A DNA stretch of 44,223 nucleotides from Lachnospiraceae bacterium (GTDB lineage Bacteria; Bacillota; Clostridia; Lachnospirales; Lachnospiraceae), in NCBI GenBank assembly GCA_015057635.1, contig SVEB01000124.1, positions 1-44,223 on the forward strand, in the 5' to 3' direction. Positions 32,932 to 41,504 of this stretch are shown here, piece by piece. The notes under the pieces are model-generated. The model was given only the letters and a program-made list of their open reading frames with translations, did not search any database and was not told the DNA's origin. The translations under genes and the position numbers were made by a program. Each line of letters begins with the position of its first letter. Within the stretch, counting starts at the first letter, position 1.

Positions 32932-33618
32932 ATGATCAATATTTTAATTGTAGAAGATGATCGAAGCTTGAATGCCGGTGTAAAACTGGCTCTGCGTGAT
33001 CCGGAGTATGTGTTTTATCAGGCTTATCAGATAGAGGAAGCGAGAAAGATCATTCAAACCGAAAAGGTAGACTTAGTCCTGCTTGACTTAAACCTGCCGG
33101 ATGGAAACGGCCTGGATTTTCTAACAGAGATTAAGGAAAGTTTAGATGCAGCAGTGATCGTGCTTACCGCAAATGATATGGAACTGGATATTGTGACTGG
33201 TTTAGAGCTTGGAGCGGACGACTATGTGACGAAACCATTTAGTCTTATGGTTTTGCGGGCAAGGGTGAACACGGAACTTAGAAAGAGGGAGGAACTGCGC
33301 AACAAACGATTGGAAAGTACCTATCGGTTTGGCGAGTATTCCTTTGATTTTGTACATATGAAGTTTTATAAAGAGAAGATGGAAGTAGAGTTAAGCAAAA
33401 CAGAGCAGAAGCTTCTAAAGATTTTGGTAGAGAATAAAAACCAGACCGTTCCCCGTGGCAGTCTGGTAGATCGAATCTGGACGGATGGCGCGGAATATGT
33501 GGATGAAAATGCATTATCTGTGACAGTGAACCGGCTGCGAAGCAAACTGATGGATACTGGTGCGGGAAATTATATTAAAACGGTTTATGGAATCGGATAT
33601 ATGTGGGTGACTGCATAA
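32932..33618 (+). CDS. OmpR-type response regulator
   Basis: A 228-residue regulator with a receiver domain (residues 1-115; acidic pocket EDD at 8-10, phospho-acceptor Asp52 in LLDLNLPDG, conserved Lys in VTKPF) and a winged-helix DNA-binding domain (about 128-226, ending KTVYGIGYMW). Start behind AAAAGGAGAATTTTAG. Its stop TAA overlaps the ATG of the histidine kinase (TAATG), so both are translationally coupled. With the ABC transporter genes downstream it resembles Bce-type and similar peptide-resistance modules, where it would activate the transporter genes. Confidence 0.95.
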   Translation: MINILIVEDDRSLNAGVKLALRDPEYVFYQAYQIEEARKIIQTEKVDLVLLDLNLPDGNGLDFLTEIKESLDAAVIVLTANDMELDIVTGLELGADDYVTKPFSLMVLRARVNTELRKREELRNKRLESTYRFGEYSFDFVHMKFYKEKMEVELSKTEQKLLKILVENKNQTVPRGSLVDRIWTDGAEYVDENALSVTVNRLRSKLMDTGAGNYIKTVYGIGYMWVTA

Positions 33619-34517
33619 TGGAAAAATGGATGATAGGGCTGTTCAGCATTTTAGGCATTATGAGTATTATTTTAATCATTGTCTGTGTGCGGATGCACCG
33701 GATGAACCGACGTATCAGACAACTGGTGGAGGATGCGATTGACGGAAAGTTTCAGGAGAAGACGTATGATGAGACAGTTGCCTCTTCCATTGAAGCAAGG
33801 CTTGGATCCTGGATCAGTCAGTCGGTGTTAACAGAGCAGGCGTTAAAGCAGGAAAAGGATATTATCCAGTCCACGATCGCAGACATTTCCCATCAGACTA
33901 AAACTCCGATTGCAAATCTTTCTCTGTATACGGAGCTTTTAAAGGAACAGCCCCTGGAGAAAGAGGCATTGGAATATGTAAATATGCTAGAGGCTCAGAC
34001 AAGGCGTCTTACCTTCCTGATTCAGGCTCTCGTAAAAGCATCCAGGCTGGAGACCGGCATTATTGCGCTGAAGCCAGAGAATGTGAATTTAGATCTGCTG
34101 TTTGAGGATATCAGACGTCAGATAGCGCAGACAAAAGAAGCTGAAAAACGGATCGTGACGATGGAACATGAGGAAGGGATGGCTGTATATGACCGCAAAT
34201 GGACATTAGAGGCGGTTATGAACCTGGTGGACAATGCAATTAAGTATAGTGAGCCGGGAAGAAGGATTCAGATCACCGGACAGGCCTATGAGATGTTCTA
34301 TCGGATTACGGTTACGGATGAAGGGGACGGGATACCGGAAGAGGAACAGGCGAAGATATTTGCAAGGTTTTATCGTGGAACTGCTGCCACTTTGAAGGAA
34401 GGGGTCGGCCTTGGACTATATCTGACACGGGAAATCATTCAGAAAGAAGGCGGTTACATTAAGCTATCTTCAAAAGCAGGGGAAGGAAGCAGTTTTTCCA
34501 TATTCTTAAAACGTTAG
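33618..34517 (+). CDS. Sensor histidine kinase with short membrane part
   Basis: A 299-residue kinase with a single clear transmembrane segment (residues 4-24) and almost no outer domain, then a dimerisation domain with His92 in SHQTKTPIANL, N-box NLVDNAIKYSE (Asn206), G1 DEGDGIPE (234-241) and G2 GVGLGLYL (262-269). Lacking an extracellular sensor, it probably senses through the membrane or the partner transporter, as intramembrane-sensing kinases do. The start at 33618 is set by the TAATG overlap. Confidence 0.93.
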   Translation: MEKWMIGLFSILGIMSIILIIVCVRMHRMNRRIRQLVEDAIDGKFQEKTYDETVASSIEARLGSWISQSVLTEQALKQEKDIIQSTIADISHQTKTPIANLSLYTELLKEQPLEKEALEYVNMLEAQTRRLTFLIQALVKASRLETGIIALKPENVNLDLLFEDIRRQIAQTKEAEKRIVTMEHEEGMAVYDRKWTLEAVMNLVDNAIKYSEPGRRIQITGQAYEMFYRITVTDEGDGIPEEEQAKIFARFYRGTAATLKEGVGLGLYLTREIIQKEGGYIKLSSKAGEGSSFSIFLKR

Positions 34518-34683
34518 TGAAACAATTCCTCTTTTGTAAATATACAGTTCTTATGGAAGAGTTCTATTTTAAAGATTCATTGATGCTTAACCGAAAATCT
34601 TTCAATTCTGTTAGATTTGAGAAAGATTGTGGAAAGAACGTGATGGTATGCTAAAGAAAAATAGGAAAAGAGGAGTGAAGGAT

Positions 34684-35379
34684 ATGACAATACTTCAGAC
34701 CAAAGGATTAAAGAAATATTACGGAAATGGAGAAACAATTGTAAAAGCATTGGATGGCATTGAACTTAGCATAGAGAAAGGTAGTTTTGTTGCAATTGTA
34801 GGAACGAGCGGAAGTGGGAAATCCACGCTTTTACATATGTTAGGCGGGCTAGATCGCCCAACCGAAGGAAGCGTTATTGTGGATGGAAAGGAATTAGCCA
34901 AACTAAATGAGGATGAGCTGACCATATTCCGTCGTCGCAAGATCGGATTCATCTTCCAGAACTATAACTTAGTCCCGATTCTCAATGTGTATGAGAATAT
35001 CGTCCTGCCAATCGAACTGGATGGAAATCCGGTTGATGAGGCCTATGTAAAGGAATTGACGGATACATTAGGGCTAAGCGGCAAGTTAGACAGCCTTCCG
35101 AATAATCTGTCCGGGGGCCAGCAGCAGCGGGTAGCTATCGCAAGAGCGCTAGCCGCAAAACCTGCAATCATTTTAGCAGATGAGCCGACCGGCAATCTTG
35201 ACAGCCGCACGGGGCTTGATGTGATTGGTCTACTTAAGGTCATGAATCAGAAATTCAAGCAGTCCATCGTGATGATCACGCACAATGAGGAAATGGCACA
35301 GATGACAGACCGGATCATACGAATTGAAGACGGCAAGATCACAGCCGGTGTGTCAGCAGTTGGAAGGAGGGAGCGCTAA
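34684..35379 (+). CDS. ABC transporter ATP-binding protein (MacB/BceA-like)
   Basis: A 231-residue ATPase with Walker A GTSGSGKS (40-47), Q-loop FQNYNLVP (91-98), signature [10 protein letters not shown] (142-151), Walker [10 protein letters not shown] (162-170) and H-loop MITHN. This is the type that drives FtsX-fold permeases (LolD/MacB/BceA). I take 34684 (MTILQ) as the start because AGGAGTGAAGGAT precedes it. It overlaps the permease start in a TAATG and so forms one coupled unit with it. Placed after the two-component genes, it is likely under their control. Confidence 0.95.
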   Translation: MTILQTKGLKKYYGNGETIVKALDGIELSIEKGSFVAIVGTSGSGKSTLLHMLGGLDRPTEGSVIVDGKELAKLNEDELTIFRRRKIGFIFQNYNLVPILNVYENIVLPIELDGNPVDEAYVKELTDTLGLSGKLDSLPNNLSGGQQQRVAIARALAAKPAIILADEPTGNLDSRTGLDVIGLLKVMNQKFKQSIVMITHNEEMAQMTDRIIRIEDGKITAGVSAVGRRER

Positions 35380-37982
35380 TGCTTCGGGTAGCCAATAAAA
35401 AAGTCATTCGCAGGCTTTCCATTCGTTCTTTCCTTGTAAATCATGTACGGAACCTGATCGCCATTCTTGCCATTGCCCTGACGGCGCTCTTATTCACTTC
35501 CGTATTTACCGTTGTTTCTTCCTTAAACTATTCGATACAAATGAGTACCATGCGTATGGTAGGCGGTTCTGCACACGGAAGTTTTAAATATCTGTCGGAA
35601 GAGCAGGTAAATGTGTTAAGAAAGGATAAACTGATAAAATCCTCCAGCGCCAATCTAATGTTAACGATGGTTTCAGAGGAATCATTTCAGAAGCATCAGA
35701 CGGAATTACGGTATGGGGAACCAAGCGGGGCTAAGATGTGGTTTTCAGATCCAACAACTGGTACTATGCCAAAGGATAAATATGATATTGCCATGGATAC
35801 GAAGGTATTGGAGCTTCTTGGTGTTACACCCAAACTGGGAGCTAAAATCCCATTGACCTATTATTTAGGCGCAAATAAGATCACAGAAGAGTTTATATTA
35901 TGTGGTTACTGGGATTATGATGAAGCTTCTGCTGCCAGTGAGGTGTGGATGTCAAAGGAATACGTGATGGAACAGCTGGAAGCCAACAAAGAAGCGATTG
36001 CCGCAGGTCAGTATGGAGCATTGGAAGGAACCTGGACGTTAGACGTGAATTTTAAGTCCAGCAGACATATTGAAGATAATCTAAGAAAGATAGCAGAGCA
36101 TAACGGATATCAGATTGATGATCCGAGTGCCGATAATTACTTAGACACCGGAGTCAACTGGGCTTACACCTCTGCCAGTGTGGATCAGGGCGAGACTGTT
36201 TTTACCTATGTAGGAATCACATTTATGTGTCTGCTGATCTTTCTGGTAGGATACTTGATCATTTACAATATCTTTGGAATTTCCGTTATGAAAGATCTTC
36301 ATTTCTACGGAATGTTAAAGACGATCGGTGCAACCAGACATCAGATTAAACGAATCATCCACATTCAGGCAGTTTTGCTTTCCCTGATTGGCATCCCGCT
36401 TGGCCTTCTTGGCGGTTTCCTTATCGGAGGCGGCATGACAAATGTGATTCTCAGCAATATGACCGCTACAACCGCATATACAAGCTTTTCAGCCTGGGTA
36501 TTCTTAGGCGCCACCATCTTTTCCTTTTTGACTGTATGGATTAGCTGTAATAAGCCTGGGAATCTTGCCGGCAAGGTATCGCCAATCGAAGCACTGCGGT
36601 ATGTAGAAGGGGATAACTTAAAGGCCAAATTAAAGAAAGGTCACAAGGGTGCTAAAATCAGCCGAATGGCTGTCTCAAATGTGCTCCGTAATAAAAAGAA
36701 GAGCGTGCTTGTCCTGTTATCCTTAAGTCTAAGCATTGTTTTGTTTTCGTCTGTATTTACATTCGTACAAGGCTTTGATATGAACCGATATACAGAGAAA
36801 TTCACGCTGACAGATTTTATTATCGGAAGTACCAACTATTTTGGTCAGAATGGCTATCGTTCATCGGACGATAATCTGACACAGGACTTTATGGATACTG
36901 TGAATGAGCAGGGACTCATTGCAGAATCCGGTCTGGTATATGGATATAACGGCGAAAATGGTCTGTTGAAAGGCTGCTACACAATGGATCAGCTGAAAAA
37001 GTATTTTTATGACAGTCCGTATTTCAATGAAGAACAGTATACTCCGGATGAGAATGGACTCTATCATTGTTACTCCTATCTTTACGGCCTGGATCCATTT
37101 GCAATCCAGAATGTGAAACTGATAGATGGAACGTTAGATCCGGATCAGTGGGATACCAAACATCCGATTATCCAGCTGATTAATGACGATGATTATGGAA
37201 AACCAAAAGAAGAACAGAAATTATACAATGTGGGAGATACGATAACGCTGCATTATATCAAAGAATTTGAATATGATAAAGAGCTCCATATGATAGAAGA
37301 GGAAAGCTATGATAAAGAGTATGAAGTTGTTGCAACCGCAGTGATTCCAGATGTAATGAGCTATCGTCATTATGGGTATATGCAGTGGGGAATGCCGACA
37401 GATGAATTTATAAAGGATACCGGAACAGCAAATGTCATGATTGATCTTTTTAATGTAAAAGAAGGGGCTATCGGTCAAATGGAACAGGTTCTGAAAGAGT
37501 ATACCACTTCAAGGGATTCCTTTATGGATTATGAGTCCAGAGATTCCTTCAATGGTCAATTCAAATCCTTCCAGAACATGTTTTTAATTCTTGGCGGAAG
37601 CTTAGCTTTAGTAGTCGGTATGATTGGCATCTTAAACTTTATCAATACCACGATCACAAGCATCAATACCCGAAAAGGCGAGTTCGCTATGATGCAGAGC
37701 ATCGGTATGACTGGAAGACAGCTTAAGAAAATGATGATTTTAGAAGGAATTTTTTATACCGCAGGCTCCGTCATCTTATCCTTCTTATTCTACACAATGG
37801 TTGCCCTTGGCATTATGCCGCTATTAGAAAAGATATGCTGGTTCTTTACGTTCCACTATACCGTTATTCCTATTTTGATCGTACTGCCGGTATTTCTGAT
37901 CTTTGGATGGCTGATTCCAATCTTAACTTACCGGAATATGAGTAAGAACAGCATTGTAGAACGTCTTAGAGAAATGAATTAA
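35379..37982 (+). CDS. ABC transporter permease with two FtsX domains
   Basis: An 867-residue permease with an N-terminal span (about 20-48), a ~220-residue outer domain, three spans (about 280-390), a central span (about 445-465), a second outer domain and three C-terminal spans (about 735-860). The two FtsX-type repeats are visible as LKTIGATRHQIKRII (about 313-327) and MQSIGMTGRQLKKMMI (about 772-787). With its ATPase it probably moves or frees peptide antibiotics, or exports lipids or peptides by a mechanotransmission mechanism. Start overlaps the ATPase stop. Confidence 0.93.
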   Translation: MLRVANKKVIRRLSIRSFLVNHVRNLIAILAIALTALLFTSVFTVVSSLNYSIQMSTMRMVGGSAHGSFKYLSEEQVNVLRKDKLIKSSSANLMLTMVSEESFQKHQTELRYGEPSGAKMWFSDPTTGTMPKDKYDIAMDTKVLELLGVTPKLGAKIPLTYYLGANKITEEFILCGYWDYDEASAASEVWMSKEYVMEQLEANKEAIAAGQYGALEGTWTLDVNFKSSRHIEDNLRKIAEHNGYQIDDPSADNYLDTGVNWAYTSASVDQGETVFTYVGITFMCLLIFLVGYLIIYNIFGISVMKDLHFYGMLKTIGATRHQIKRIIHIQAVLLSLIGIPLGLLGGFLIGGGMTNVILSNMTATTAYTSFSAWVFLGATIFSFLTVWISCNKPGNLAGKVSPIEALRYVEGDNLKAKLKKGHKGAKISRMAVSNVLRNKKKSVLVLLSLSLSIVLFSSVFTFVQGFDMNRYTEKFTLTDFIIGSTNYFGQNGYRSSDDNLTQDFMDTVNEQGLIAESGLVYGYNGENGLLKGCYTMDQLKKYFYDSPYFNEEQYTPDENGLYHCYSYLYGLDPFAIQNVKLIDGTLDPDQWDTKHPIIQLINDDDYGKPKEEQKLYNVGDTITLHYIKEFEYDKELHMIEEESYDKEYEVVATAVIPDVMSYRHYGYMQWGMPTDEFIKDTGTANVMIDLFNVKEGAIGQMEQVLKEYTTSRDSFMDYESRDSFNGQFKSFQNMFLILGGSLALVVGMIGILNFINTTITSINTRKGEFAMMQSIGMTGRQLKKMMILEGIFYTAGSVILSFLFYTMVALGIMPLLEKICWFFTFHYTVIPILIVLPVFLIFGWLIPILTYRNMSKNSIVERLREMN

Positions 37983-38002
37983 GGAAAAATAGTTTATTTG
38001 AT

Positions 38003-38050
38003 AAAAGCGCTATCCGTATTTTTAATAAACGAATAACGCTTTTCTTTTTT
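38003..38050. terminator. Terminator of the two-component/ABC operon
   Basis: AAAAGCGCTATCCGT at 38003-38017 pairs with 38030-38044, with two C.A mismatches on the plus strand (G.U on the minus), followed by CTTTTTT. Confidence 0.7.
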
Positions 38051-38158
38051 GTAAATTTATTGAAAATAGAATGTTTTTGGGATATAATGTTAAAACATAA
38101 CGTTATTTCTGTTTTCTAAGGTGAAAATCTAAAATCTAGATGCTAGAAGGAGAATAAT

Positions 38159-39118
38159 ATGATTCCAATTACAGACTATGCGATGGATACTTTATGTGAA
38201 AAGCTTGGTATTTTTAAAGAAGGTTTGACCTACCTTGCGGGCGGCCGGGAAGACTCCGATGGTACGATTTATACTTATGATGAGAAAGGTAAGAAAAAGG
38301 TCTTAAAAATCCTTGCCATTCCGGCAGCAGAAGTAGAAAAGATACATAACCTGGATGTGCGGATACAATATGCTCATTATCTTGCTGAGAACGGCATCCG
38401 TCTTGCACACCCTCTTGTCAATCGGAATGATCGGCTATATGAGACGGTACTTGACCACCAATACTTGTTTGCTGCTTATAGCATGGACTTTTATAATGGG
38501 GAGTCTCCTGCAAGCAATGAGCTGACCGATCAGCTCGTTACCAGCTGGGGAAAACTGACCGGTAAATCCCATGCAATCACGAAATCATTTCCACTTCATG
38601 CAGATACGAAGTCCTTTCACTATAAAAGCGAGATTGACTTTTTCATGGACTGGTGTAAGGAACCAGAGATTAAGAAGGCATGGGCGGATATGAAGCAGTA
38701 TCTGCATAGTAAAAATACGGACACGGACAGCTTTGGATTTATTCATAATGACAATCATCAGCGGAATATCCTAGCGGTTGGCAACTGTCTGACGCTGATT
38801 GATTTCGACTGCGCCGGCCTGCAGTTCTTTATGCAGGATATCACAACACCGGCACAGGGACTAATGTTTGATATTACAGGAGGTATGTGCTCCGAATGCA
38901 AGGATCCGGATAAGCTGAAACATTTCTTTGATACGTTTATCTCAGCTTACGAATCAAAGAATCATCTGGACGATTCCTGGTATAAGGAAATCGGAACATT
39001 CCTTAACTATCGAAGAATGCTGTTGTTCACCTGTATGCAGGACTGGCTGCAGAGAAAACCGGATCTGAAAAAGGGATTTATGGAGAATATCTTAAATCCG
39101 AAGCCTTTTTATCTGTAA
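38159..39118 (+). CDS. Aminoglycoside phosphotransferase (APH)-like kinase
   Basis: A 319-residue protein of the APH/choline kinase/homoserine kinase II fold. The catalytic loop FIHNDNHQRNIL holds Asp198 and Asn203, and the metal-binding LIDFDCAG holds Asp215 and Asp217; a Lys at about 48-50 (VLKIL) would be the ATP-binding one. It transfers phosphate from ATP to a small molecule. The substrate is unknown; the family includes antibiotic kinases as well as fructosamine, choline and homoserine kinases. Start behind AGAAGGAGAATAAT. Confidence 0.88.
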   Translation: MIPITDYAMDTLCEKLGIFKEGLTYLAGGREDSDGTIYTYDEKGKKKVLKILAIPAAEVEKIHNLDVRIQYAHYLAENGIRLAHPLVNRNDRLYETVLDHQYLFAAYSMDFYNGESPASNELTDQLVTSWGKLTGKSHAITKSFPLHADTKSFHYKSEIDFFMDWCKEPEIKKAWADMKQYLHSKNTDTDSFGFIHNDNHQRNILAVGNCLTLIDFDCAGLQFFMQDITTPAQGLMFDITGGMCSECKDPDKLKHFFDTFISAYESKNHLDDSWYKEIGTFLNYRRMLLFTCMQDWLQRKPDLKKGFMENILNPKPFYL

Positions 39119-39511
39119 TCTCCTAATTTCGTAGGTATTTAAGCATTAAAAAAAATCGAGAATACTCTCAGAATTATTCATATATCATCACATGCATCAT
39201 ACAGAGGAAAATTTTATGAAAAACCAACGGAGGAGATAAGAATATGAGGAAGAGATCATCTGCAGGTATAATAACAGTACTAGGCATCTTAGATCATACA
39301 TGTGATTTTTTTAGAACAAACTTATAAGTATACATATTTAATTACAAAACAGATGTTATAACAGGAACGAATGACTAAAAATTTTCAGTTTATACTTGCT
39401 TGATCTAAGATAAGAAGATTGAAAATGGATATTTGAGAACTACAAGATTATGAAATGTACAAAATGAATATGAGGAGCGTATGTGTAGCGATACACATCA
39501 AGTGAATAACG
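39119..39511. other. AT-rich intergenic region with a possible tiny gene
   Basis: Apart from the 27-codon frame at 39244-39327, I see a 7-codon frame (39216-39239, MKNQRRR) whose last codons form the ribosome binding site of that frame, and near 39481-39498 a perfect hairpin ATGTGTA/TACACAT between GAGGAG and the methyltransferase start. Confidence 0.4.
39244..39327 (+). CDS. Possible 27-residue protein, unknown
   Basis: ATG 39244 follows GGAGGAG by eight bases. The product starts MRKRSSAGIITVLGILDHTC and ends with FFRTNL: a basic start, a short hydrophobic run and a polar end, which may be a small membrane-associated peptide or the N-terminal remnant of a longer membrane protein. I do not recognise it. 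The ribosome binding site is the only strong support. Confidence 0.35.
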   Translation: MRKRSSAGIITVLGILDHTCDFFRTNL

Positions 39512-40486
39512 ATGAATATTCCAGAGGAATTGCAGCAGGCAATTGATGCACTTATGAATTCTAATGATACTTGTAAGATGAGAGAGAATGTGACGACGAT
39601 TTGCAGCAGATATCTATATGAATCCGGCCAGGGAAAGAAACTGGTGAAGACACCGGATGAGGTGATCGCTTATGCGGTGTCACGTATGCCGGCTACCTAT
39701 TGTGCCGTTTATACCGCACTGGAATCGATGCGTGAGCGATATAGCGGGCAGATTCATAGTCTTCTTGACTTTGGATCAGGAACAGGGGCTGTAAGCTGGG
39801 CTGCGGATGCGTTATTCCCACTGGAACATATCGTCTGTGTGGAGCGAGAACAATATATGATGAATGCGGCTAAGAAAATGCTGGACTATGGAGCAAGTGA
39901 AGCACTAAAACATACGACGTGGTTTCATGCAAGTGTAACTTCTGAATTACCGCAGATAGAAAGCTGTGACTTAGTGACAGCATCGTACATAATGAATGAA
40001 TTACAGGAAAACGATAAGAACGTGTTCCTGGATCATGTGTGGAATCATGCCAATGATGTAATTATGATCATAGAACCGGGCACAACGGCAGGATACCATA
40101 ATATCATAATGGCAAGAGAGTATTTTTTACATAAAGGAGCGAATCTAATTGCACCTTGTATCCATAACGGTGTCTGCGGGTTGGCTGAAAAGGACTGGTG
40201 CCATTTTTCATGCCGTCTTCAGCGAAATAAGATGCAGAAATTCGTGAAGAATGGAGATGCCCCATATGAAGATGAAAAGTTCTCTTATATTATCGCATCC
40301 AAAAGCAATGTTGATGTTAATCAGGATATGCGCATTATCCGTCATCCTGTTATCAAAAAGGGATACGTGGATCTTAAAGTATGTGCATCGGATGGAATAC
40401 GGAATGTTAAAGTGACAGCAAGAGATAAGGCATTATTTAAAATGGTAAAGAAAGCAAATTGGGGTGAAATCGTAAATTTAGGCTAA
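39512..40486 (+). CDS. Rsm22-like SAM-dependent methyltransferase with four-cysteine motif
   Basis: A 324-residue protein matching the Rsm22 family of small ribosomal subunit-associated methyltransferase-like proteins. It has the family's AYAVSRMPATYCAVYTALE block (53-71), SAM-binding LLDFGSGTGAVSWA (84-97), a motif like IIEPGTTAGY (187-196), and then cysteines 216, 222, 230 and 234 in PCIHNGVC and DWCHFSCRLQR. In the mitochondrial relative METTL17 the corresponding cysteines bind a [4Fe-4S] cluster, so this one may as well. The start at 39512 has no close ribosome binding site; the nearest GAGGAG is 35 bases upstream, before a small hairpin. Confidence 0.87.
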   Translation: MNIPEELQQAIDALMNSNDTCKMRENVTTICSRYLYESGQGKKLVKTPDEVIAYAVSRMPATYCAVYTALESMRERYSGQIHSLLDFGSGTGAVSWAADALFPLEHIVCVEREQYMMNAAKKMLDYGASEALKHTTWFHASVTSELPQIESCDLVTASYIMNELQENDKNVFLDHVWNHANDVIMIIEPGTTAGYHNIIMAREYFLHKGANLIAPCIHNGVCGLAEKDWCHFSCRLQRNKMQKFVKNGDAPYEDEKFSYIIASKSNVDVNQDMRIIRHPVIKKGYVDLKVCASDGIRNVKVTARDKALFKMVKKANWGEIVNLG

Positions 40487-40689
40487 TAAGACGGATCATA
40501 GACTAATGATTCAATGGTATAGCAGCACCGGCTATGTTGCATGGATTTTTGGATTTACTGTAAAGATATAGGATGATTGAAAATAGCTCTTTTGAGAATT
40601 ATGTCAATGGTTAAATACAATTCATTCAGAACCACCTTATAAAAGTACAGATATATTGATATCGTGAATAATATAAAAGGAGAATTCGA

Positions 40690-41268
40690 ATGAAAAAATA
40701 TAAAACAATCGCTTCCCTTATTATCGGAGTTGATCTATTAATAAAGCTATTACTTCGAACTGCGTTTCAATCATGGATCGGTACAAACAACCGCCTTATG
40801 TACGGCCTATATTTCAGGCCACTGTTTAATACCTATAGAAGCGGAATTAACGCACTGTTAGGAATAGAGAGCACTGCACTATCGAGAGGTATTCTGGATG
40901 TGATATCCTTTATCGTCATTTTTGTAGTCGTTCTGTATATAGGCTTTAAAGTACCTTGTGGAAAATTAAAGAAAAGGAATATGTTATACAGCTATTTATT
41001 CTTTGGGGCTGTTATGGAACGGTTACTTCGTGTGTTTTTTAGCACTTACACATTAGATTATATTGGTATTATGAATATTACATTTGATCTTGCAGACTTT
41101 TGTATATTCTTTTCAGCAACAGGTTTGGCAATTAATTTAATACATTTAGACTTATTGCAAAGGAAAGAAAGAGGAAAAAGAACGTATAAGCAAAAATTCC
41201 AGGATGAAATAGAGGACCATAAGCAGTTTCTTGAGTACTTGAAATTACATTTTACGAAAACCATTTAA
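40690..41268 (+). CDS. LspA-like membrane protein with altered active site
   Basis: A 192-residue protein with four transmembrane segments and the layout of lipoprotein signal peptidase (signal peptidase II). The family's early Asp and Lys appear as DLLIK (15-19), and the last motif FNxAD appears as FDLADF (132-137, Asp136). The other catalytic Asp, in the usual GNxxDR motif, is replaced: the sequence is GAVMERLL with Glu110. A charged tail of about 35 residues follows the last span. So it is either a divergent protease or an inactive relative. Start behind AAAGGAGAATTCGA. Not likely the only LspA of the cell. Confidence 0.65.
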   Translation: MKKYKTIASLIIGVDLLIKLLLRTAFQSWIGTNNRLMYGLYFRPLFNTYRSGINALLGIESTALSRGILDVISFIVIFVVVLYIGFKVPCGKLKKRNMLYSYLFFGAVMERLLRVFFSTYTLDYIGIMNITFDLADFCIFFSATGLAINLIHLDLLQRKERGKRTYKQKFQDEIEDHKQFLEYLKLHFTKTI

Positions 41269-41504
41269 TTAGGAAAAATCCATAAACTTGCATAAATACT
41301 TTCCTTGATTAATATTCAACGTGAAAAAATAGGCAGGAACGATCGGATGAGATTTTAAAGGGGCATTTCGAATAATACTTGTCATTCTTTCTGCTTTCTT
41401 GTTAAACTATAGCTACGAAACTACCTATCATGAATGATATACAGAAAGTGCTATAGAAAAAGCTTATAAAGAGCGATAGAAACAGATGCAGAAAGGAATA
41501 TACC

